This document shows positions 1 through 8,829 of a stretch of DNA of 50,868 bases, piece after piece. Under the pieces are notes generated by a model. It ran no database searches and was not told where the DNA came from. It saw only the letters and a program-made list of their open reading frames with translations. Source of the stretch: Cladosporium sp. IMV 00045 (Eukaryota > Ascomycota > Dothideomycetes > Cladosporiales > Cladosporiaceae). Location of the stretch: assembly GCA_001931905.2 (NCBI GenBank), contig MSJI02000876.1, positions 977 through 51,844 on the forward strand, given 5' to 3'. The position numbers were made by a program, and so were the translations under genes. The first letter of the stretch is position 1, and each line of letters starts with the position of its first letter.

Positions 1-421
1 TGATGCTGCCGACCGTCCAGTTGGGGGCGATGATGGAGCTGCCGTCGAGGGGGTCGAAGGCCGCTGTGTAGAATTCTTCTCCCTCTGTCTCGCCGGAGGA
101 AGTTGAAGAAGGGTTGGTCGCCACCTCCCTCGGATCCTCCTCGCTGCTGGCCGTGACGACGGCGGAACAGGCGGCGAGCGCGGCGCGGATGGCGTTCTCG
201 GCTTGCACGTCGACGTTCAGCTGGTCGTCGCCGAAGGCGTTGGAGGTGCCTGCTTGGGAGATTTTCTGGGAGTCGCGCAGGGCGCTGGCGACGGTTTGGA
301 GGCTGGCGAGGAGGGAGGGGATGACGGTGGTGCTGAGGGAGGGGTGCGTTGAGGTTGGAAGGAGGGGGGAGAGGGTTTGGGCGATGGAGGCGATATGGGG
401 TTGTTGGTGTTGGTCGGCCAT
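1..421 (-). CDS. Sugar bisphosphatase (FBPase/SBPase family), N-terminal part
   Basis: This is an open frame on the minus strand from an ATG at 419-421 to the window edge, about 140 residues, so the C-terminal part is missing. It ends in DPLDGSSIIAPNWTVGS, which is the metal-binding DPLDGSS motif of the fructose-1,6-bisphosphatase / sedoheptulose-1,7-bisphosphatase family. Those enzymes hydrolyse the C1 phosphate of sugar bisphosphates. The N-terminal part is Ser/Ala-rich, with the ENAIRAALAACSAVV helix expected before the active site. Classical gluconeogenic FBPase has a different N-terminus, so this is more likely one of the divergent SBPase-like proteins found in fungi; that is an inference. 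Inositol monophosphatases share DPLDG but usually continue TTN rather than SSI. No intron is visible in the part present. Confidence 0.72.
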   Translation of the reverse strand, partial: MADQHQQPHIASIAQTLSPLLPTSTHPSLSTTVIPSLLASLQTVASALRDSQKISQAGTSNAFGDDQLNVDVQAENAIRAALAACSAVVTASSEEDPREVATNPSSTSSGETEGEEFYTAAFDPLDGSSIIAPNWTVGSI

Positions 422-1347
422 GATGTTTTTTGGTTTGCTGTTTTTTTGGGTGGGGGATTGTTAAAGTTGTTGAGGTTGTTGATTTGGTGGTTTCGTTCTT
501 ATTCTTTCAATTTGTGTGTTCAGTCCATTGATCAGTCAGATGTCAAGCCAGTCGTATAGATATTGGCCTAATTGATTCTCCACTTTGAAGACCTGACTCG
601 AAAGATTGAAGAGTGATGTGATGTCTCTGTAAACCTTCGAAACTCTGCAGAGGGGCGATGAGGAAGTGGGGCTAAAACGACATCATTTCTGGGATGGCTG
701 CGGCGGTTGATCGGTGGACGTGCCACTTTCAATATTATATTTTGTTTGTTCCCTTGACTTTAGTGGTAGGCTTGGTTCCAAAAGTTTTAGCATTGGGTGG
801 AATATTCTATTTTTTGCTGTGTAGATCAGATGACCTGCCGGATCCTAATTCCCTACTGTTTGATGTCTCCTATCAACATTCGGGAAATTATGGAATGATC
901 AAACGTGCCGATAGGATGTTCGACCTTGGGGAAAAGTACCATTATGGTCGGCTCTGGGCCATGGGATTGATGTAGACTTCGCTTGACTCAAACCAGCTGT
1001 TGGTGATGAAAATAGTAAGTCAGATGGGAGGCATTAGTTTGCATCAAAATTTAGAAGATTCAACAAGAGTGAAGTCGAGACGACTTTAAGCAGTCGCTCG
1101 AAAAGTGAGATGTTAGATTCAGGTTGTAATTTTTCGCTTGCTTCCTTTTCTCATATGCGATGTAATTCTCACGCCAAACGCCTCGCTAAATGTGATCATG
1201 CCTTCATCTGCTTTTTCTTTGCCGTTGTGATTCCTCCCAAAGGATATAAAGCATCAGCTATGCCACAACCCTGCCAGCACAGCCGCCATGAAATTTTCCC
1301 CTCCCATATCAATACTTTTAGTCGTTAATCCATCCAGCACGCAGTAT
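422..1347. other. Intergenic, upstream of bisphosphatase gene and downstream of PNO1
   Basis: About 0.9 kb with no supportable gene. It contains the 5' flank of the minus-strand bisphosphatase gene and the 3' flank of PNO1. A 93-codon open frame at 694-975 has a hydrophobic stretch, but it lacks neighbouring exons and any recognisable motif, so it is not called. Confidence 0.6.
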
Positions 1348-2124
1348 TTACATGCGCTCCTTCATCCTGGAAGCCACGGTCCTAAGGTTACCGTAAACCT
1401 TACCAGGCGGGCTGCCGAGAATCAAGCTCACGACCGCCTCTCTGGCGATGTGAATGTTCTTGAACCCACCGAGAATGTGCACCTTCTGATCGGCCAGCAC
1501 GATCCTCGTCCTGCTCGCGTTCTCGATCGCGAACTTGGTCTTGCCGTCCTTGCCCGCGATACGCCCCACCGCTCTGCTCATGTGCTCGCCGTTCAGCGTC
1601 TTGACGTCCTTGACCTCGAACGTCTCGATGTAGAGGTCGTCGAGGCGCAGAAGTGCGATGGCGTCGTCGACGTCGAAGCCCAGCGTGAACGCCGTGATGA
1701 AATCCACGCCCTTCTGCAGCGCTCCTGTGTCGAGGGTCGAGGAGCCGGTGCGCAGTTCCACCGCTTTCTTCGCCACGTTCATGCGCAGCTGCAGGCCCAG
1801 GTGCTCGACGAGGGGAGGGTAGATTTTGGGCCAGGCGGTCTTGAGGGGCGTCATGCGGTGGGGAGGGATGCGCACTTTGCGCTCTTCCCGGCGCGCGGCG
1901 GTCGGTGAGGCGACTTCGGGTGCGAACACGGGGCGGCTCTCGCTGTCGACTTCCATGGTTTCGGAGGCTTCGGGCTCCTGATTGAGGGATTCTTGGAAGG
2001 GTTGGGGTTGGGTGCTCGTGTGGATTAGGACGTCGTCGTCGACGGCCGATTGGGGTGCATCGTGAACGGTTTCTTCGATGGCGAGCTCTTCGGGCGCTCT
2101 CTGCAGGGCGGTTGGCGCTGGCAT
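1348..2124 (-). CDS. PNO1: PNO1/DIM2, KH-domain 20S pre-rRNA processing factor
   Basis: This is a 258-residue single-exon gene. PNO1 (Dim2) is a KH-like RNA-binding protein of the pre-40S particle. It is needed for cleavage of 20S pre-rRNA and recruits the Dim1 dimethylase and the Nob1 nuclease. The sequence has a poorly conserved acidic N-terminus (residues 1-75). The strongly conserved block follows: RIPPHRMTPLKTAWPKIYPP, then GVDFITAFTLGFDVDDAIAL, the KH segment VGRIAGKDGKTKFAIE, and the terminal LILGSPPGKVYGNLRTVASR. Length and order match the family. The start is the first ATG in frame, just before the low-complexity N-terminus. It is divergent from the MDM31-type gene, with about 500 bp of shared promoter. 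Confidence 0.96.
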   Translation of the reverse strand: MPAPTALQRAPEELAIEETVHDAPQSAVDDDVLIHTSTQPQPFQESLNQEPEASETMEVDSESRPVFAPEVASPTAARREERKVRIPPHRMTPLKTAWPKIYPPLVEHLGLQLRMNVAKKAVELRTGSSTLDTGALQKGVDFITAFTLGFDVDDAIALLRLDDLYIETFEVKDVKTLNGEHMSRAVGRIAGKDGKTKFAIENASRTRIVLADQKVHILGGFKNIHIAREAVVSLILGSPPGKVYGNLRTVASRMKERM

Positions 2125-2624
2125 GTTGGGTGTTGTGGTTCTTGTGGTGCTTGTGGTGAGGTTGAAAAAGTCGGTCGGTCGGGTATTCGAATGACAGTGG
2201 TGTTTCCGGCAAGACAGAAGATTTTCTTTAATTGGGTATCAAGAAGTGACCTTAGCAAAAGTGCTGTTACTGGACTAGCGCATGGACAAAAAGTCACCTT
2301 CACAAGGAAAATTCGAGGGTTTTGGCCCACACGGCTGATCCCGCGCGGGTGTCCCGAATAAGCAACGCGCGAGGACCAGCCAGGACCAGCCAGCGCCGTC
2401 ATGGATCGATCCCGATCAAGGTTTCTCTCTCGCTCTCTCTCTTTGGCGCAAAGCTTCAGGTTGAGTGTGTGTGAAGGGTGCTGCTGCTTGATGTTTGCCG
2501 TCTTCCCTGTTTGAAACCTCACTTACCTCCAACATCACCTCTAATCACCCTTGGACGTCCATCTCTTCGTCAAACACCGCCGATACTACCAGGACTGTCT
2601 TCCTCCCACCATCATGAGAATACA
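2125..2624. promoter_or_regulatory. Shared divergent promoter of PNO1 and the MDM31-type gene
   Basis: Five hundred bases separate the two start codons, and both genes are transcribed outwards. The stretch holds CT-rich tracts (for example around 2420-2445), typical of fungal core promoters, but no clear TATA box. A reading frame continuous with the plus-strand gene runs back to 2478 but contains no ATG before 2625, so it is treated as 5' leader. Confidence 0.55.
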
Positions 2625-4760
2625 ATGAGCCGCCATGTCGCGACGATAGGCCGCCAGCAGCTTCCTGCCCTGTTTGCTTCTTCAAAACCTCCATCTGCCC
2701 GGAGTCTGCCTCTGTCATGTCTGGGCCTTGATATCACCAACTCTCATCCATCATGTTGGAGCGTTCCGTCTCGTGCTATCAGCGGCAGTGCGGTATCACG
2801 CCGTCGAAATGTCTTCAACAGCCCAGTCGCATTAGCCAACGCTGCGTCGCCAGCATCGCATACCTTTGGCGCACCAACAAGCCGAGTCGCTAGAACAACA
2901 ACACATCCCTCACAATTTCCACTCCACTGTAGTCCCATAGTAGGACTCGCTCAGCGAAGATGGAAATTCGACCAGGCACCACAGAGTGAAGCCAAAAAGC
3001 CGGCGCATATCGATCAGAAAGAGGCGCACGCATCGCAAGGCCGTGGCGCAGCGAACCACCCCAAACCTCACACTGCGCATGGAGGAGGAAAGCATCTGTT
3101 GGATCGCCTTCCTCACCTCCACCGTCCGACCAAAGAAGAGCTTTTGGCTGCTGCAACCGGTTTCTGGCAGCGTCTGTCCATCCGCTTCAAATGGTTCTCT
3201 ATCCGATCTGTGCGTCCATACAGGGTAGATGAGATCTTCGCCTTCCTGAGCTGGATCTTCTGGGGACATGTCCTCTGGATCGTTGTTGGTACAACGACTT
3301 TCGTCTCGCTGCTCCTCCTAACACTCAACACCGTGTTTGCGCAAGAAACTCTAGCCGGATGGATTGGCGAATACTTCACACGATCTTCCGGTCTGAAAGT
3401 CGTCTTCGAGTCTGCTATTGTGCCTACTTGGCGTGATGGTGTGATTACTTTCAGGAACGTTTTCGTCTCGAGAAGGCCTGGAAAGATGCGTACGCGTGAA
3501 AGAGCTGTGAGTAAGGGTTCGTCAACTGCCGCAGCCGCTGCAGCCGCTGCGGCAAATCAGGCGGCGAAAGATGAATACGATCCGGATGAAGACACAAACT
3601 ACACACAATTCGATGTCACTATCGACACCGTCAACGTCACGTTGTCTTTTACCAAGTGGTTCAACGGCAAAGGCCTGTTGCACGACGTCGAAGTAAAGGG
3701 TGTTCGCGGCGTCGTGGACCGCACATTCGTCCACTGGAGCGACGAACCTGTCGACCCCAAGAGCTATCGACACCAACACAACATTGGCGACTTCGAGATT
3801 GACAGCTTCAAAATGTCGGACGTCCTCTTCACGCTCTACCAACCGAACAATTTCCGACCGTTTACGGTTAGCATTTTCAGCTGTGAACTACCACGACTGC
3901 GCAAGCAATGGCTTTTCTACGATTTCCTGTCTGCCAACACCATGAGTGGATCTTTCGACAACTCGCTTTTTACCATCCATCCCGTACAAGCCCACGGTCA
4001 CACTGGTGTCGCAACTGATGGCAGATCGATGGGCGATCCGGATCAATGGAAGAAGCAAAGCCGCATACGCATTGATGGACTGAGAATCGATCATCTCAAC
4101 CGCGGCGTTCAAGGACCTTTCAGCTGGATAACAGAAGGCAACGTCGACATCGTCTCCGACATCATGATCCCTCGCGATGACGACGAGAGCATTGCCAAAG
4201 TCGTGAGCGACTTCTACAGCCACGTCGAAGCAACCGTAGCCAACGTCCAAACCCCCTTCCACAAAGACCGCGGCATGAACTACAGCTACAACGTGATCGA
4301 TAACAACGACCACGAACCCTCCACCAGCTCCTACCGCTCCCAATCATGGGATGACCAACCCCCTCAAACCCAAGACCAGCACCCCCGCGACTCCCGCTTC
4401 ATCATCTTCGACCTCCGCGTGCACCTGAACGACGTGCGCGCCTCCGTCCCGCTTTTCACCAAAGACCTCAGCTACGTCAACAACGCGCTCGTCCGCCCCA
4501 TCGTCGCGTACATCAATTCCAAGCGCGCTTTCATCCCCGTCCACTGCCGCGTCGTCAAGCAGCAGAGCGAATTCGACGGTTCCTGGACGATTTTCGATTC
4601 GGGCCTGCTCGACGACCTCAGCAGGGAGACGTACGAGGCCTTTTCGCGAGACATCACGGACGCGGACCGCACGTCTCGTCGGATTAGGAAGGTCGGGCTG
4701 TGGACGCTGCAGGTTGCGGCGCAGGCGCTTTTTATTGGTCTTGTTGGGCAGGTGGCGTGA
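2625..4760 (+). CDS. MDM31/MDM32-family mitochondrial inner membrane protein
   Basis: A single exon encodes 711 residues from the ATG at 2625. Mdm31 and Mdm32 are inner-membrane proteins needed for mitochondrial shape, nucleoid stability and lipid homeostasis. The N-terminus is rich in Arg, Ser and Pro without acidic residues, as in a mitochondrial presequence. The family core begins near residue 165 with FWQRLSIRFKWFSIRSVRPY. A membrane segment at about 211-236 (HVLWIVVGTTTFVSLLLLTL) follows, then the conserved FESAIVPTWRDGVITFRNVF. A low-complexity alanine run sits near residues 300-310. A second hydrophobic segment (LQVAAQALFIGLVGQ) closes the protein. Length fits the family. I cannot separate Mdm31 from Mdm32 by eye. 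Confidence 0.9.
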   Translation: MSRHVATIGRQQLPALFASSKPPSARSLPLSCLGLDITNSHPSCWSVPSRAISGSAVSRRRNVFNSPVALANAASPASHTFGAPTSRVARTTTHPSQFPLHCSPIVGLAQRRWKFDQAPQSEAKKPAHIDQKEAHASQGRGAANHPKPHTAHGGGKHLLDRLPHLHRPTKEELLAAATGFWQRLSIRFKWFSIRSVRPYRVDEIFAFLSWIFWGHVLWIVVGTTTFVSLLLLTLNTVFAQETLAGWIGEYFTRSSGLKVVFESAIVPTWRDGVITFRNVFVSRRPGKMRTRERAVSKGSSTAAAAAAAAANQAAKDEYDPDEDTNYTQFDVTIDTVNVTLSFTKWFNGKGLLHDVEVKGVRGVVDRTFVHWSDEPVDPKSYRHQHNIGDFEIDSFKMSDVLFTLYQPNNFRPFTVSIFSCELPRLRKQWLFYDFLSANTMSGSFDNSLFTIHPVQAHGHTGVATDGRSMGDPDQWKKQSRIRIDGLRIDHLNRGVQGPFSWITEGNVDIVSDIMIPRDDDESIAKVVSDFYSHVEATVANVQTPFHKDRGMNYSYNVIDNNDHEPSTSSYRSQSWDDQPPQTQDQHPRDSRFIIFDLRVHLNDVRASVPLFTKDLSYVNNALVRPIVAYINSKRAFIPVHCRVVKQQSEFDGSWTIFDSGLLDDLSRETYEAFSRDITDADRTSRRIRKVGLWTLQVAAQALFIGLVGQVA

Positions 4761-5722
4761 GGAAGGGAATTATCCTTTTGACGACGGAAAGTGGTACAGG
4801 GGTGTTTCTTTTCCCTTTTCTTGCAAGCTTTGAAAAGGCGCCAAAGGCTGCGCGGGCCAACAGATAATACCGCGCCGAGTCTCATGGGGGAAAACGGATT
4901 GGATGAATTGTAAAATGGGGGTTCTCTTTCTGGGACTGTAATATATGCATAGCGCGGCGTTATTTGGGAAGAAGAAAGAAAGTGGGTGCATCATTGGGCC
5001 CCCCTCTTTCCAAGCTGGCGTCACTTTTGCTTGGGCACTGCGATTGTAAACTTTCATGTAAGATGTTTGGAGGGAGAGGTTCTATATTGGGTTGCCTTTT
5101 GATGGGCTTTGGGATTTCAGCAGCAGTGTGTAACGGCTCCTCACGAAGAAAAATGGTAATCTGAATTCTTCTAATAAAACCTCTCGGACACAACTACCTC
5201 TATTGCTCCAGCTGCTTTTGCCGGTTCGAGTCAATTTGTTGCTGCGTGCTTCTTTCTCCTTCTTCCGACTGGGACTGCGTTGCGTTGACGTTCATAACCC
5301 GCTTCTCTGGCCGGAGCACGTGAGTGAGCCTCCCTGAATTTTTCAATCTGGCGGTCGGGAGGACGATGCTGTCTTGTGCTGATCGTCTTTGCGCAACTCC
5401 CTCGATTGTCAGGACCGCACGTGGGGATGCCGTAGGCAGTGCGGCGCGCCCCTTTCAAATTGTGTGCAAAACTAGATCTCCCCTGCTTTCGCGGCCGTCA
5501 AGAACGTGTGAGAGGGGGAGATGGCGTGGCCTTCCGGTCTTGCGCCTGCCTCTCACACGAGGATTCCGTTGGGGAGGGAGCAAGAGGTTGATCACCCGTC
5601 TTGTGAGGATTTCTGCCGCGGATTTGCTGAAATGCTGCGGGCCTCGTTCGCCTCTCGAGAGCTCTCTCGGGGCCGATGATAATGATGATGCTTATTAGAC
5701 GCGAAACGTCGCGGGCGCAGCT
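4761..5722. other. Intergenic, 3' flanks of two convergent genes
   Basis: Nearly 1 kb between the 3' end of the MDM31-type gene and the 3' end of the Zn2Cys6 gene. Several open frames of 60-125 codons occur on both strands, but none shows a motif or credible splice partners. It holds one long-loop inverted repeat at 5505-5559, listed separately. Confidence 0.55.
5505..5559. repeat. 11-bp inverted repeat with 33-nt loop
   Basis: CGTGTGAGAGG at 5505-5515 is exactly complementary to CCTCTCACACG at 5549-5559. In RNA this would form an 11-bp stem closing a 33-nt loop. It lies between convergent genes, so it could affect 3'-end formation, but that is only a guess. Confidence 0.5.
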
Positions 5723-7536
5723 TCATGCCGGGTCCTCGTCTTTGATGGAGACGAGCAAGTCGGCGTCCGAGAGGAATTCTCTCACCGAAGGGCCGAGTGT
5801 CCAGTTCTTCTCTGCTGAGATGTATGCCTTTTGACAGATTTGTAAGCCCTCACGAAAATTCGGGCTTCAACAGAGCCAGGCAGGGGTGGGAGAAGAAAGG
5901 GGGGGGGAGGGAAAGAGTGAATAATGCAGGTACTCACTTTGCACAAAGGATTCAGATCAAGCTCCAGCGTCGAACCGTCTTTGGACAGCGTGGAAGAGAT
6001 CTTCTCGTCCCAATCACAGTGCACCGTAATCGCCGCCTCGGTCATCCACTGCACATTGGGCGTATCGGCCCGACAGATCCTTTCGCGCAATTTGGGGAAG
6101 ACGATGAAATCGAAGACGGAAGGGTGCGCGACGAAGAATTGCGAGGGCATGGGCTTCGCGAACTCGGGCACCTCGCGGTACGTGTCGATAGTCGGCCTGA
6201 GCTGCCACCTCCACAGCGCCCAGAACCAGTGCATCATGGCGCGCTGCGTGAACGTCGTGCTCGCGTCGGTCGACTTGATGCTCCCGATGATGCGCGCGAC
6301 GATTTGCGAGAGTTTCGGCGCGCGGTGGAAGGTCGCTTCGTCGTCGAGCGCGCCGATGTAGGCGTGCGAGCCGCAAAGGTCGTCGAAGTCCACACCGCGG
6401 GCGAGGTCTGCTCGCAGTTCGGTCAGGACGACGTCGAAGGGGCCGGTGTTGACGGTCGATCCGTTGAGGATGGGCTTTGACCATTGCGGGCCGAAGAGGT
6501 TTTCTACTTGCGCTTGCTGGATGTGTTCTGGCTGGTGGTTTGCAGTCACGGCGCTCGAAAAAGATAGGTTGCCGAATGAGAGATCTGATCCAGGCGTCGT
6601 CGGGAGAGAAGATGTGTTCGGAATGCATGGGATGTAGCAGATTTGCATGAAGTATTGCCGGTCGAAGATCGCCGGGAGCCAGGTTTTGGATACCACTTGG
6701 GTCTTTGGTTGTATCAGGTAAGCGAATTGCCTGTGAATGGCGTCAGCTCAGCTGGTTTACTCCGTGATGAGTCATGATGTGGGCGGAGACCAAGACTGGT
6801 GTGCTAGGCCTGACAAAGTACCTATTGCCTTTTGGTCGAGTCGTCCGCTTTTACTTACTGGACATCCGTTTCAGAGGTGACGAGTCCAGCGGGCAACTCA
6901 TCAGCAATCTTACGCCAATCTTCACCTAATCTTAGGCGGGCGAGCAATGTAGTGCTGTCGAAGTCCGACTTCGATGAAAGTGCCTTGATCAAACGTAACG
7001 CGGAACTTCGTAGATCCGCTGGCTGTGGTTGTGGTGGTGAGTAGAGTAACGGACGTGTCCTCAGGGAGACCGCTTGGCTTGATAGCACTGCCTCGGAGCC
7101 TTGAACGCTGCGCTCGCATGGGAGTGGGCTACCGCTACTCGAGGATTCCTCGCTCTGAGACTGAGGCTCGTATCGTGACCTCAAGAGAGATATCTCTCGT
7201 TCTTGCTCGGCAAAAGCCTCTTGCAACGAGGAATACTTTCGCTTCAAGACTTTGAATGGACTGTCGTCTAGATCCTCGGAGTAGTGGCATTCTAAATCTC
7301 GCTCCTGCCACGTGCTACAGGATGGCCGATCTTTGTTGCACTGTATACGTGGTCAGATTGGTATAAGAAGACCAAGCAATCGCTGGAATAACAAGGCCGA
7401 GACGCGATGGAAAATGAAGTAGCCTACCTTTGTTTTGCTTTTCCTGCACGCATCGCAGGCTACCTAGATATAATGAATCAGTGCACAGGCCTGAATATCA
7501 CCTTGCGATTGCGCGCACCTTTGGACGGTCGGCCAT
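5723..7536 (-). CDS. Zn2Cys6 transcription factor with DUF3425-type C-terminus; exon 1 displaced by a transposon
   Basis: Proposed exons on the minus strand are 7519-7536, 7428-7463, 6859-7340, 5938-6730 and 5723-5809, giving 471 residues in continuous frame. Donors and acceptors are GT/AG. Exons 2 and 3 form a zinc-cluster DNA-binding domain (CDACRKSKTK then CNKDRPSCSTWQERDLEC), in which the expected fifth cysteine is tryptophan (CSTW, not CSTC). A short coiled region (SLQEAFAEQEREISLLRSRY) follows. The C-terminal half (WLPAIFDRQYFMQICYIP, ARGVDFDDLCG, TQRAMMHWFWALWRWQLRPT) matches the DUF3425 regulators common in Pezizomycotina. The last exon boundary is the least certain. The ATG used here lies inside the terminus of the adjacent transposon; the ancestral exon 1 is at 20835-20897. 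The body of the protein is intact, so the gene may still work from the substitute start or may be recently crippled. Confidence 0.8.
7519..7523 (+). repeat. Target-site duplication CTTTG, left copy
   Basis: CTTTG directly abuts the left terminus and is repeated at 20835-20839 beside the right terminus. Joining across one copy restores an exon ending in AAG followed by a GT splice donor, which independently supports this 5-bp duplication. Confidence 0.8.
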
Positions 7537-7557
7537 ACCTACAAAAGTGCCAAAAGT
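7524..7557 (+). repeat. Left terminal inverted repeat of the outer transposon
   Basis: It contains GGTCGGCCATA, one mismatch base, then CTACAAAAGTGCCAAAAGT, and pairs with 20801-20834. A second copy of the inner motif AAAGTGCCAAAA lies just inside at about 7570-7581, as expected for transposase-binding subterminal repeats. Read outwards on the minus strand, the repeat includes ATGGCCGACC, which has become the start of the neighbouring gene. Confidence 0.9.
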
Positions 7558-8591
7558 TTAAAAAATACTAAAGTGCCAAAAACCGAACTTCATGCATTAT
7601 AGTTATTACTCATTAATCGTGCAACCGTCGCCTAACATGCATGAGAATTGCCTTTTCTCAGTTCATTAAAGTCCTATACGATTTACCCGTTATACTTAGG
7701 CGTAGCCTATTAATTAACTAGAAATCCTTCTATATAATAGTAATACGCTTCCCGTAAATCGTAGCTAAGTTTACTACTATAAAACTTAGATTAGTCTACT
7801 TGCTACGCATATTATGAGTTATTTTACTTACTTTCAAACTACGAGACTAGAAACGCCTCGGCTACCTCCTAGATTGCCCCTAGAGTATTAGACGTAAAGC
7901 GCAAGTCTATTAAGGTACTAGTATCCTAGGCGACCTTATAGTAAAGGCGCGTAAATAGCGTCTTAGGGATAAAGAGGTTAGCCGACTTCTAGAAGCAATA
8001 GATCTTACGGAGAGTAATAGCTAGATCGATTATTAGCGACTACTAGGTACGGTTTACTAGGTACGGTTCTACTTACTTCCTAGCTTCTACCTACGACGCC
8101 TCTAGCCCGTAGCCTACTACCTCCTTACGCTCTATATATTCTTCCTACCTATAGTTATCTTTCTCGGCGCTTTCCCTATACTAGTACCGGTCCTCGGCCT
8201 CTTACTACTAGTAGTAGCGACCCTCCTAGTAACGGCCTTAGTATAAGCTATACTTTACTCGAGACTATAATAGCGAGCGATTTTAAAGTAGTTTTTAGAG
8301 ATTATAGCGGATTATAATATCGAGGATAAAGAGGCGATCGAAGAGTATAGGAGACTAGTCGCGAGTAAGTAAGAGCGAGGTTAGAAGAGGTAAGGATATT
8401 AGTAAAGAAGAGGTCGCGAATAAGGAGAAGTTCTATTATTTAAATAATAATAAGAACCGGAATAGACCGTACGCTATTACCTATAAATACTCGCTTATAA
8501 CGCCTAGCTACTTCACTTTTCGCTACCCTTTACCTCTTTAATAATAACCTTAATTACGCTCTACTTCTTCGCCTCTAAACTTCTAAACTTA

Positions 8592-8596
8592 TATAG
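8592..8596 (+). repeat. Target-site duplication TATAG of the gypsy element, left copy
   Basis: TATAG immediately precedes the 5' LTR and is repeated at 15527-15531 immediately after the 3' LTR. The match at both precise LTR borders makes chance unlikely. Confidence 0.88.
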
Positions 8597-8767
8597 TATA
8601 AAGGACGAGCCTTAGGAGGTAAGCGCGGACGATACTACGCCTTAGGAGAATAGCCTTAGTACTCCGTACCCTTTTAAGCGGACTTAGATAGAGAAGACCT
8701 TCTATCCTATATCGAACTTATTAAATACTATATTAAGCTTCTATATACACGTCGCTCACCCGTAACA
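8597..8767 (+). repeat. 5' LTR of the gypsy element
   Basis: 171 bp, about 95% identical to 15356-15526. The differences are all transitions. It is preceded by the target duplication TATAG. Confidence 0.93.
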
Positions 8768-8829
8768 TTAAGTTCGATCGAATATATAAACGCTCCGGCT
8801 TCCGGCGGTATCACGCCGGACTCTAGAGC

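Noticed and set aside
694..975. 93-codon frame with a hydrophobic stretch
   Set aside because: No splice partners, no motif, AT-rich non-coding flanks.
1288..1908. Long plus-strand open frame (206 codons)
   Set aside because: It is the antisense shadow of PNO1, whose conserved protein is on the minus strand.
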